DNA of 64,000 nt from Yponomeuta sedellus. Its lineage: Eukaryota; Arthropoda; Insecta; Lepidoptera; Yponomeutidae. Under the pieces are notes generated by a model. That model worked only from the letters and a program-made list of their open reading frames with translations, was not told where the DNA came from and did not search any database. The stretch covers positions 19,760,714-19,824,713 of the forward strand of contig OW203721.1 of assembly GCA_934045075.1 (NCBI GenBank), given 5' to 3'. The position numbers and the translations under genes were made by a program. Positions 11,801 through 21,818 of this stretch are shown piece by piece (position 1 is the first letter of the stretch; each line of letters opens with the position of its first letter).

Positions 11801-14745
11801 TAAGGCTAGATTTTTTTTTATTTCAGACGTAATACTACTCTGCCGTAATATACCTAGTTTATACTAGTACGGAGTATGGTGAACTTTTCTTGCATGTAAT
11901 CAGTAATCACTAGATTAGATTAATACTCTTTATTGCACACCATTAATTTCTTAAAGTTGATCCAAATAACCTATATCTATCTACCTATACAAAGGACTCG
12001 TGCCCTAAAGCTACAGTCCTATATACTTAGATAAGATAAAACAATATTTATTCCCGCATCAATTTTTTTTAAAATTATAGGCTGCATTTTTCGTCCTAAA
12101 TCCAAACCTGTAGAGAAAAACTAAATAGGAGAGTAAGAGTCACTATAGAACAATCGAAGGAGACGTTCCTGGGCCTTAATTCTGTCAACGCATTACACTA
12201 CAATGGCAGACAAATGGACGGGTCACGTGACGTGTTTTTTTATACCAGCGGCGCCTAGATGGTTTGATACGAGTGCGGGCTTAGACTTAAATCGGCAATG
12301 AAATGGAATCGCCACGTTCGTGTAATTATCATTGTACTACAATGCATTAAGGTGCTTCGAGATGATTTTGAAAATCATAACTTGTTTTATAATACGTTTT
12401 TATCTAAAACTAAACATGAGAAATCTTACCAACTGTGATAGGTAACTATTTTTTAGAACCTAACAGTCTTGAAACTAGAATCAACAACCAAGGACAATAA
12501 TCACTTTCCGCCAAAAACGGCCGTTGTTAGCGGAAATCGATTCAAGTTCTAATCCAGTGATAGGTTCTAGACTGTAAGTTCTAAAAATAGTTGTTACAGT
12601 TGTTAAGATTTCTCATGTTTACTTTTAAATAAAAACGTATTATAACATAAGTTGTGATTTTATTTCCATTAGTGGCGCTAGTTAGCGCCTTAACAGAATC
12701 TAGCCCCTGAACTCTAACAATCTGGCCAATCCGCAGGAGAGCGTGGACACTCCCCTAGTGGAGCGGCGCAAGAACAACTGGTTCCAGCGTCAGATCTCGC
12801 GCATGGGGTCAGTCCGCTCGTCCTCGACCGACTACAGTTCGGGCGGGCTGTTCGGCCGCAACCGGCACAACTCGGTGGTGTACCCGAGCCCCGAGGCGGG
12901 CCAGCTGCCGCCGCAGCCGCCGCACCACAAGATGAGCCTCTACGACCGGCTCGTCGGCCGCAAGTCCGCCAGGCACAACCGGCAAAGCTCTAGACACGGT
13001 TAGAGCGGGGCACTAGTTCCATCGTCCCACGTGTGTGGCTTGCTTTTGCAGATACCCTTCTCTCAGATTTTTTAAGTTTTTGTTTTCTGTTTTTTATTTG
13101 GGATTAACAACAGTAGTACATTATAGTACCTATTTGCGTAAATCAGACTTAATGCAACATTGAAAATGTACGTAATTTGTCATTTGAAATGCAAACTTAT
13201 TTAAATTAATAAATTATTTTAAATTAATCTAATTTAATAGAGCCTCATCAGCCTTTTCATAGAAACTTTGCAGATTGTTTATTACTCTATAACGTCTTGA
13301 TTTGAAGTTTAATTGCAATCATGTCTTTACTAAATTAGAACCGACCCACATATGTTCAGAATCGCCGCTTGTGGCACCCACCTAATGCTACACAATGCTC
13401 TCAATAGCTATTACTTCACTCGGTTGAGTGATATGTAGGTATATATTATCAATAGGATGTACTAGCAAAGGGGAAGATAAAAAATACCGGGAGCTTGCTT
13501 GCAGGCACGACTTATGAACGTTGATGAAGCGAAGGTGATCTGTCAGGATCGTGGCAAGTGGCAGTCCCTGGTCTCTGCCTACCCCTCTGTGATACAGGCG
13601 TGAGGTTATTTTACGGTATTTAATTCGTCTCCAGGCGGCCAGAAGAGCAACGGCACCGCAGTCCCGATCAATCTGCGCAACCGGCCGCGGATCCCGACGC
13701 CGGATGTGGCCAAGGAGGCCGACCGGGAGAACGGCCTGGCCGCGATGGGTGTCACCAACATGGGCGTCATCATGGCGCACCAGAGCTACCAGAACGAGGT
13801 GCCCGTGCTCGGCGCACTCGTGCTGTCGCCGATTCAGGTGAGGAGCTAGAAGTTGCGTTAACTGCTCTAAAACACGCGTCGCAAGTCCAGCGAGGGCGAA
13901 CATGGACACACCTCGAACCGCTAGTCCATAAAAACTGACACTACTCGTATGTACTCTCCCTTATTAAGAGAATGATTAATACCCTGTGCAACTACAATTC
14001 ATAAATTACTAAGACAATTCGAGGACATTGCATAGTGATTGCGTAGCCTATTAAACCTCAGATTGACAGGATGGAATTTTTTCCAACACGTTAATTGTAA
14101 TATCAATTTGAATTGTAACATAATTGTAGTCCCGGTATGGGTGGAATTTTCAGCCTCTAAATAGGTATTTAGAGGCTGAAAATTCCACACATACCGGGAC
14201 TCGAACCCGCGATCTCTGGCTAACCGTGCCAGCGCTCTCCGAACTGAGCTAATGTACTTATCGCCACGCAATATACATCGAATTATCACAATAAACTAAC
14301 TATGGATCGAAGTTTTATGGTGCCAAACTGGTACATCACAAGCATGGACAAAAAAGTTCCTAATAGGTATCACTTGTGGTGTTTCATATATCTGTAGATA
14401 CTCAATTCCGCCCTAACCCTGCAGGAGCTCGAGGGCGGCTCGGTGAACAACACTCTTCACGCGGGTCAGCCCGGCACCACGGCGCTGGCGCAGGCGGTCC
14501 TGTCGCCCGGCCTGGGGCCCATGCTGAGCGGGGGCCACGGCCTGGGGCCCATGATGAGCGGGGGCCCCGTGACCCTCGCGCAGCTGGCCTCTCTGGTCGG
14601 CTCCGCGCCGCCGACCCCGCTCTCTCCCAGAGCGACAGTCACGGAGCTCTCCCAAGGGTCCGACCGCGACTCTGAGCACAGTAGCAACACTGGCGACCTG
14701 ACGAGGAAGCCGAACGGGTCGAAGCGCGGCGAGGTGTATGTCTGA
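8850..14745 (+). CDS. Bestrophin chloride channel, C-terminal six exons (5' part outside the window)
   Basis: Bestrophins are plasma-membrane, Ca2+-activated anion channels that assemble as pentamers. Exons are 8850-8978 ([18 protein letters not shown], a membrane segment), 9624-9731 ([20 protein letters not shown] then DDDDIELNW), 11139-11369, 12737-12998, 13635-13837 and 14425-14745 (TGA). All phases agree. The [10 protein letters not shown] block is the family's hallmark calcium-clasp region, and [10 protein letters not shown] is the last channel helix. The three distal exons form a basic, Ser/Gly/Pro-rich cytoplasmic tail with low complexity (LGPMLSGG repeats), which varies widely between family members. 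The exon at 12737-12998 uses a GTTAGA donor. About 325 residues are encoded here. The start codon and the first half, including the pore, should lie upstream. Introns hold a minisatellite, three MITE or SINE insertions and a LINE scrap. Confidence 0.93.
9050..9300. repeat. Interspersed repeat scraps in a bestrophin intron
   Basis: Contains the TTTCCTCACGATGTTTTCCTTCA motif region and a doubled TTAGAAAACAAAGTA that pairs with TTGTTTTCTAAGACGA as a short stem. A tRNA-like B-box relic follows in reverse orientation (TTCGAATCCACGACCTCCC). Confidence 0.45.
9888..10265 (+). repeat. Interspersed repeat, CCACTGCTGGGGCACG family
   Basis: Second full-length copy of the family at 7970, in the bestrophin intron after the exon at 9624-9731. 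It is somewhat diverged (CATGTTGTACTGGGGCACGG replaces the usual start) but collinear with the other copies. Confidence 0.75.
10417..11018 (+). repeat. 50-bp minisatellite, about 12 copies
   Basis: The landmark AGTTTCAGTATCCTAGGTCT recurs every 50 bases (for example at 10461, 10511, 10561, 10611, 10661 and 10711). Copies differ by one to three substitutions; later copies share CCATGTTTCAGTA, showing subfamily structure. The last unit runs into TTTCATCAAACTCCGTACAG and GTAACAAACATC, which look like the 3' end of a LINE or SINE, so the array probably grew within a retroelement tail. It ends 120 bp before the bestrophin exon at 11139. Confidence 0.95.
11388..11525. mobile_element. Short MITE with TAA target duplication
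   Basis: Inverted ends CCCCCTTATTC and GAATAAGGGGG extend through GTCCGCTAACCTAAAAC and its near complement, so most of the 138-bp element folds back. TAA flanks both sides (11385-11387 and 11526-11528). A 3-bp TWA duplication fits PIF/Harbinger-type MITEs. It lies 19 bp after a bestrophin donor site. Confidence 0.8.
12347..12693. mobile_element. Fold-back MITE with TTAA ends (piggyBac-like)
   Basis: TTAA at 12347-12350 and 12690-12693 brackets inverted ends (GGTGCTTCGAG versus rearranged GCGCC). Long inner arms pair, for example TAATACGTTTTTAT with ATAAAAACGTATTA and ACATGAGAAATCTTA with TAAGATTTCTCATGT. TTAA duplication is the piggyBac signature. There is no transposase. It sits in the bestrophin intron, ending about 43 bp before the acceptor at 12736. 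Confidence 0.7.
13495..13612 (+). pseudogene. Scrap of a LINE reverse-transcriptase C-terminus
   Basis: The plus-strand frame reads [20 protein letters not shown] then a stop shortly after. The D-R-x-x-W-x-x-L-V pattern is typical of the extreme C-terminus of insect non-LTR retrotransposon ORF2. It is about 100 bp long and sits just upstream of a bestrophin exon acceptor (13634). The assignment rests on one short motif. Confidence 0.45.
14130..14262 (-). mobile_element. tRNA-derived SINE, second family, fold-back copy
   Basis: The minus strand carries the A-box region (TTAGCTCAGTTCGGAGAGC) and B box (GGTTCGAGTCCC) of the SINE family also at 52443. Its 3' body is inverted on itself: TGGGTGGAATTTTCAGCC and AATTCCACACATACCGGG face each other around CTCTAAATAGGTATTTAGAG. 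It lies in the last bestrophin intron. Confidence 0.8.
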
Positions 14746-15395
14746 GTGCGTGATCGCGGTCGAGGGGCGATAACACACTGCTGCTGTGAATACCAAATAC
14801 GCACCCCGTTTATTTCGTTTCGTTCAGCTTTGGACGGGGGTAAAAAATTAATTCTATCAAAGTCGAGAAATTTGTAACGGGGGTTCATACTGCAAGTAAT
14901 TTGATAGACTCCGTATTTTAAAGATAACATTCAACGGTTTGTTTCGGTGTAGAGAAAAGCTGAATGTAATGAAATACTGAATGAAAAGACGAGGAGCGCG
15001 GAGTTGTGAATTTGTGGTGTCTTAAGAGATAATTGTTTATTTAAAAATAAAACCAATGGCAATAAAATAGTTATGATTCTTAAAGATAGCGACTGACTTT
15101 GCGATCCCTATTTTATATTTTTGTTTTTCTATAATTAGATTCGGACTATGTAGACTTATTGTGAATTGTTTTTGTATAAATAAAGTGTGCTTCTGTCGAG
15201 AAACAGAATAACCCCTATAATTCTTCAAGACGTCTATAAGAGGAAATCTCAATGAGTTCTTTCCATTGTACCAATCTACTCCTGTTACTGTCCTATTTGT
15301 TAATAGAACAGTAACCGTAGTAGAGTTAATAAAGTGTAGTGCTCACGAAAGTTGTAGTTCAAAAACATACAACATGTTTGAATAAACTGTACCAA
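14746..15395 (+). terminator. Bestrophin 3' UTR with several poly(A) signals
   Basis: AATAAA-type hexamers follow the TGA at 14743-14745, near 15045, 15061 and 15178. The cluster near 15178 (ATAAATAAAGTGTG) is a plausible cleavage signal. No other gene is seen here. Confidence 0.5.
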
Positions 15396-15735
15396 CAAGT
15401 CAGTCGCTACCTTTATATAAGGAAAGCGCGTGAAAGCTCATCTTAGAGCCGACGCACTCTGCTTATTTTATACGCGGAGACGACGGAGTAACGATAAGGC
15501 AGTCAATATACAAACAAACATCAACCTTAACTAGTACGCTATGGGAGAATTGCGACAAAATGTAAAGGTTCACCTGTTGCACACCATCTGCTCTATTTTT
15601 AAGCATTTTTCAGAGCAAGGAACGCAGGTTCCCGAAACGAGCGTTGTCTGCGAGTCAGTTATCGTCCGGCGTGAAACCGATCACTGTAGGTTCTCACGCA
15701 CACAGCCGATCACGACGTGTGAAGGTTGACAGCAA
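15396..15735 (+). promoter_or_regulatory. TATA-containing promoter-like stretch with a short ORF
   Basis: A TATATAA box at 15414-15420 is followed about 30 bases later by possible initiators, then a purine-rich leader and a 62-codon ORF (15541-15729) with no recognisable domain. It could be a retroelement LTR promoter or a small unrecognised gene. Confidence 0.3.
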
Positions 15736-18370
15736 AGATATAGATCTGGTTGACAGCGTGAACCAAAGGGCTGTTAAGAATGTGCCGATCCAATACTGAG
15801 GAAAGTAAATAGGCGGTGGTCAGTAGAGACCCAGTATCTTCCAGCTTGTCCAAACTCACTAATTTTAGAGAAGCATGTACTGGAGATACAAGAATAGACT
15901 TAAGTACGATTAAATTGTATTTTTATGGAGTGATACTCGCGTGTCATAGATCTGTTTGTTTTAATTTTAATTGTAATTATTATTGTTGAAGTGATACCGT
16001 CCAATTTGAGACTAGCCTGTGTTAAGTGTGGTGCTACGAGTATATTGACATCGGTCCATGTTACGTCAATTTCCAGCAAGCTTAGCATGAACTCGATGCG
16101 TAATCTCTGTCAATCAGCAGCAATGAGCCGATCATGAATTTCTACGCATATTCTAACTTATCGCCCTCGATCGAAACGAGATCACCCCGTCAAGGTACAA
16201 AGGGGGCTAAACTAGCATCATCAATCACTCAGCAATTACAATTAACGTAATATTCTTTTGAGTCGCCGACGTTTCTTTAGACACAAGTTTGGGTTACATT
16301 TTGGCAAAAGCTGTCTACTAAAAATCTCAATAATATTTTTCTGAAAACCGCCGTCCTTATGACATTTTCTATTTGCCACTTTGTAGAAAGCAAAACCATT
16401 TAAAATATCTCGTTCTTTGGAAGCGCAGTCTAGCACACCTTAGCCTTAATAATTTAAACCTTAATAACCAAGTTTGGCGTGCCATGTTTCTATCAACTAA
16501 CGAGGAACACTGCTAACTGGATAAATACAAAGTCTCATTCCTACATCTCTAAGTTCCAGAAGTACGTCTGAGGAGTGTAGATTTCTTTGTCATTTTATAA
16601 CTACTTACAGGTTACCTAAAAAACCGCAATTCATGGAACCACTAGTTTGTGCTTTACAACCACTTTTGTGTTACGACTTTTGAATAAATTTTTTTTCTAT
16701 TTTCCATTATTTCAATACCTACCTTTAGAGTATTAAGTAGGTATGTACTTAATAGTATACTCTGAGTACCACCTACCTAATTTTCACTTTTCGAAGTACC
16801 TAATTGCGCATTTATGAAGGAACCTTTTATTTCCGAAGTGGGTATTTGCAGAGTCCGTGTCGTTCGTTGGATTGTAGCGAGGCTAATATTGTAAAGATAA
16901 AATTGCGACCGGTCCAGACAGGGTAGCGGCCACACTGGCGAAATTTTTGACGAATACGCTGTCCCCTTCTTCCAATTCTTGCTCAGAACAATAACTCTGA
17001 GAATTCTTGTTTGGCTCCATCAAACATCTTCGGTCTTATAATACTACAAAAGGCAATTTGAAATTGTGCGTGACAGACACGCTTTGCTCAAATGTAAACA
17101 ATTTATTCTAAATACATTAAAAAAATATAATGTGGCGGACTTAAACCATAAGCATTTTCTACCAGTCAATATTAAGTAACGGGGCAATCACATAGGTAAC
17201 TAGATGTCCACTTCAATATTTAAATAATTGTTTCGTTTATATCCAGGGAATATTTACGTGTTATGGAATATACCCCAGTAGCAAGTTCATGTAAGCTCGG
17301 CGTACCTAAGGAGATGTACATACAGCTGACCCTTAGTCAGCTAGAACGGTTTGAGTGGGAAGTCCCGTCTAGGACTCTGCTTGCGATCTCTGTTTGAATT
17401 TATCAGAAACTGACAAAGATGTCCACGTAGGCACCTCACTGTAGATAACTAAGCATAATTTAATAGAAAGCTCATTTACTTTTAGTCAATTACCTTACTA
17501 TGTATGTACCTATTACGTTAATTCACACAGGGATTGAATTGTAGCTTTCTATAAAGATGATATTTTTTATTACTTTAATATCTTTGTTTTATTTTAGCCA
17601 ATTCCTATCGTAACTGTCCAATGTTGGGCTCAGAATGTGTTGGGTTTCCGAAGTGTCAAAAAATATATACCTAATTGAGAGCTGGAGTGGCTCCAATGAA
17701 AACCTATTAGAGGCGATGTATATTCTTATTTTTTAACGATATAACTTGATGTGAGTCTACGAAAATAAAAGAAATGTCTCGATTTAATAATTTATTGATC
17801 ATATTCGATTTACTAGACTGAGGATAGCTGAAGTTTTACGCGGAAAGAAGATACGTCACTGAAAACAGTTTGCATCATGAAAGGTTGCCGACATTGCTAC
17901 GCATTGGTGAATCCAATCACCATGGTTTGGCAGGCCAAATTGTCGCTTCGCAGGCTTTTTAAAGGTTGACTATCTCCAAGCTATTCCAGACCTCAGTCTA
18001 CTACAAAGATACAAAAAAAGTAAAATTACACCTAAAACGACCTTATAGTACACTTAATTAATAATAATAAGAAATTCTTAAAAATCATCTACATCAGTCG
18101 TATAAAAAAATAATCATATCACTTAAAACGCCAACCTTACCTACAGACTACAGATATACGTTTCACATAAAATGAGGGCAAAGTACATTTTGACAAAGTA
18201 CAGAACATAATGTTGGGTTGATAAGAGAGTACATGTTGCACTCTAATACAGTTTAGTTGTATTAAATCTTGAGTGTTAAATTGTGACAAAAGCACTTATT
18301 ATTATATTATATTTTAAATATATTTAATAATTCAGTCAATTATTATTAAAAAAATATATTTGTATAGGTA
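15736..18370. other. Non-coding stretch, nothing recognised
   Basis: No exon or complete element was identified in 2.6 kb of AT-rich sequence. Short open frames near 15.9 and 16.3 kb on the minus strand look incidental. Confidence 0.4.
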
Positions 18371-19619
18371 CATAGGCTGCTACTTATGTATGCGGAATCT
18401 GGGATTCCAATAATTTTAAACGCAATAACTCCATAGCCAAACTCGTTCTTTTTTTAAATACTGGCCGCTAATATTTTTCTGTTATATACGTTAGTGTTTT
18501 GTTTTTTTTGGGTTTAAAATGTTATATCGCTGAAAAAATGGAACTCACTCGTGAAAATATTCGTGCTATGAGTTATTACGATTTTCGACGTGGTTTAACG
18601 CAACAACAGTGCGTAGATCAATTAACTTCGACTTTTGGTGGTGAAGCTCCATCAAAAACGACTGTGTATCACTGGTTTAGTGAGTTTAATCGCGGGCGCA
18701 GTAAGCTCACGGACGAAGTTAAAGAAGGTCGCCCGAAATCGGTGGTTGTGCCACAAAATATTGAAGCTGTGCGAAAACTAATAATGCAAGACCGCCATGT
18801 TTCGTATCGCGAGATAGAGGCTATTCTGGGCATATGTATGATAAAAAAAAATTGTTCGCGTTGGATCCCGCACAACTTAACTCAGGATCAAAAAGATGCT
18901 CGCGTCGAACGGTGCAAGAAAACCTTAAAAAAATTCAACGGAGGCGACTCAAAATCTGTTTATAATATCTACACAGGTGACGAATGCTGAATCTACGCGT
19001 ACGATCCCGAAACTAAACAACAATCAACAGTTTGGGTGTTTCAAAATGAGCCGAACCCTACGAAAGTGGCTCGTGCAAAAAGCACTGTAAAGCAAATGGT
19101 GGCCTGCTTTTTTGGTATTAATGGCCATGTGGCTACAATACCACTGGAGAATCGCAGAACGGTTAATTCGGAGTGGTACACGACCATTTGTTTGCCGGAA
19201 GTATTTGAAGAAATACGCCAAAACAACCAGCGACGCAGAATCATACTTTACCATGACAATGCCAGCTGTCATACATCTCAGGAAACAACTACATTTTTGG
19301 ATGGTCAAAAAATAGAATTGATGGGTCATCCACCGTACAGCCCTGATTTGGCTCCCAATGATTTCTATTTATTCCCAAATGTAAAGAATAAATTACGTGG
19401 TCAACGATTTTCGACCCGTGAAGATGCCGTAGATGCGTTCAAACAGCACGTTTTGGAGATACCTCAATCAGAGTGGAAAAAGTGTTTTACAAATTGGTTT
19501 CATCGAATGCAAAAGTGCATCGATCATAGTAGAGAATACTTTGAAAAACAATAAAAGCATATTTAGCCATATACATTTGTTAATTTTTTCTATTCCGCAT
19601 ACATAAGTAGCAGCCCTCG
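18371..19619 (+). mobile_element. mariner transposon, copy 1
   Basis: The ends are inverted: the left end contains GGCTGCTACTTATGTATGCG and the right its complement. TA flanks both sides (18369-18370 and 19620-19621), the Tc1/mariner target duplication. The left and right tips differ slightly (CATAGGCTGC versus CGAGGGCTGC), and the same difference is seen in copy 2. The 1249-bp element encloses one broken transposase. Confidence 0.93.
18538..19554 (+). pseudogene. mariner transposase, inactivated
   Basis: mariner transposases cut and paste DNA with a D,D34D catalytic core. An N-terminal helix-turn-helix region (MELTRENIRAMSYYDFRRG onward) is followed by first-Asp motif TGDE, second-Asp motif HDNASCH, and SPDLAPNDFYLFP with the third Asp 34 residues after the second. 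Compared with copy 2, an in-frame 36-base deletion removes part of the second DNA-binding motif after ICM (around 18840). A TGA at 18987-18989 replaces the tryptophan after the first catalytic Asp. The rest stays open to TAA at 19554. It cannot make a full transposase. Confidence 0.93.
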
Positions 19620-19621
19620 TA

Positions 19622-20404
19622 TGTACATAATAAGTAATATACTTTAAATATTCGCTGGCTCTCTGTGAGTGACTCACGATTTTGATTTTAACAACGTTGT
19701 TTGTGCTTTTTTAAACGAATAGTTTTTAGCCTAATAGTAATTAGGCTTCTAAATATGTTATTTAGATAGCCAATTTTTTTAGTGCTTAGTAAATTGAGTC
19801 TAAAGTCGTTCCCAAAGGCAAAAATGATCTTGAAATCGTAAGGTAGACGTAAACCAGCTACTCGTTCCTATCGATGTCACGGCCCTAACACTGACAGGGC
19901 AGCTAGATAAAACACAATATTATGCTCATATTATGAGCTGTTAGGCGCTCACCATCGTGACATCGTTTTTCTGCGGTCGCTGGTGACCTGATAATGTTTT
20001 TTTAAGGGAACTATATTTTGTGTCATCAAAGTTTATATTTGTCATCAACTTGTATCATCTAATTAATAGATCTATCGCCACGAAATATTTTCATTCTCAG
20101 AATAATAAAAAGTATCGCCAGGTACAAATTACCAAATTAATGTCAATATGTACGTACAAAATGAGATGCATTATCTATATAATCGTAGATCATCCATTGA
20201 ATAAAGAATATAGTTCTCAAAATAATAGGTTTATGCCAAAAATAAATCAGAATAGTAGATCTGTCATCAAATAAATCGATTATCGTCCGCAGATTGAGAT
20301 TTGTTTTTATTTGTTATTTTGTCATCAGTACAGTATGTAGTTACAAATTATTTCGATCAATTCTCCAAATAATATTATTATTTACCAATTTAATAGTTCA
20401 ATTC
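19622..20404. other. Non-coding stretch between mariner copies
   Basis: No gene was recognised. TAGATCTGTCATCAAA at about 20255 recurs in inverted form near 21206, so an older element may span 20255-21220 around the mariner relic. Confidence 0.35.
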
Positions 20405-20950
20405 ATTAATTTTATGAAAAAATCTTCAAAGGGGCGGAGCCAAATTGGCGCGCTATGAAATTTCTTTGATGGCATTCCTCAACTTGGGAATTAGCTGCAT
20501 AATATTGGCCTGAAATAGTGGGGCCACGCTCCAGGTAATCAATCAAAAATATCCCTTTAAGTCCCAAAATATTTAGGCCATAACCTTGCCAGCCGATGCC
20601 ACGGCACAAAACTTCTTCAGGGTCGGTGATGATGGCGTTTCCATTGCGAAGATTGCTGTTTTGTCTCTGGATCAAAATGATGGACCCATGTTTCGTCCAT
20701 TGTTACGAAACGAGACAAAAAGTTTTCAGAATCTTCTTGAAACTAGTCCAACAATATCTTCGTAATGTCAGTTGATTTTGTTTCTGACTGTCTGTTAACA
20801 TTCTCGGCACCTATCTTGCGGAGACTTTTGTCATATTCAATGATTGTTTCAATATGGATTGAATGCTTCCATGCCCAAATGCATTCTGGAATGGAGTATC
20901 GGATGGTAACTCTTCTATCGCTTAAAACAATTTTCGACAGTAGGTACAAC
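20405..20950 (-). pseudogene. Old mariner-like transposase relic (different subfamily)
   Basis: On the minus strand the frame contains SDRRVTIRY, SIHIETIIE, SRFVTMDETWVHHFDPETKQ (first catalytic Asp) and KGIFLIDYLERG, in the normal order of a mariner transposase, but with stops and frame changes. MDETWVHHFDPETKQ is a standard mariner block. It is far more decayed than the copies at 18371 and 29994 and differs in sequence. The C-terminal catalytic part is missing. Confidence 0.8.
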
Positions 20951-21318
20951 CAGTATACACGTACCTAATGTAAGACAGTAGTTAATTTCATAGAAACAAA
21001 AACATTCTTTTATGATTTTTTTTAAGTTACATATTTCATTTTGTTAATGACCGTTTTTCCTTAATTTGATTATAGGTACAGTTATCAGGACAAACCTATT
21101 AAAATAAGTAGAAACCTATTTATTTGATACTTGATAATATATCCCGATGGTTATAATTATGTGACTTATTATGAAATTGTTTTTATATTGTTTGGCAACT
21201 ACAGTTTGATGACAGATCTATTATTTTAAGGACAAACCTTATTATTTAAAACAATTTTTAGGGACACCTAATCTAATTTTAATGCTTACGATTACCTCTA
21301 AATTGATAAAAAATACCC

Positions 21319-21392
21319 TTAAATGTTACTAGTTTTTCTAGCGCCGATCGCCGCCTTTAATTGGTCTAAACGTCGTTCTGCTGATTCGGTTG
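21319..21392 (-). other. Candidate last exon of the ZC3H10-like gene, frame unresolved
   Basis: A good minus-strand acceptor (TTATTTTCAG) precedes 21392. Joined in the phase left by exon 21819-21948, it gives only QPNQQNDV then TAG (21365-21367). A different phase gives TESAERRLDQLKAAIGARKT and a stop at 21319-21321, which looks more protein-like. A missed microexon or a frameshift could explain the conflict. Confidence 0.35.
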
Positions 21393-21818
21393 CTGAAAAT
21401 AATGTGAGCCTTTAGTGTCGCATATGAAGAAATATGAGGTCAATCTTAAATTGATCACATGGTAGCGTTTCAATTCGCCACTCGTATTCGCGTATTTGGC
21501 AAATATTAACCATCCATAGCCAAGTTTGATAAATCTTAAGCAGTCTAAACATATTTTCTAAAACTATCTAATCCGAAGGCAAATATGCGAACGCGAATAG
21601 CCTAGTGAAGCATCAGGGTGTTTGAAAGGCGATAAAGGAGAGCGCAATCCCGCACTCATTTATGATCCCCATTGATAGATACTACACAGTGATATTACAT
21701 AGCCCAAAAAGTTAGATCCTCAGATTTTTTTCAATTAACTAAGAAAATGTGCAAAGTGAATCCCTTTCACGCTCCATCTCTAATTTACTACCACATCTTA
21801 TAAAAATGTATGCCTTAC

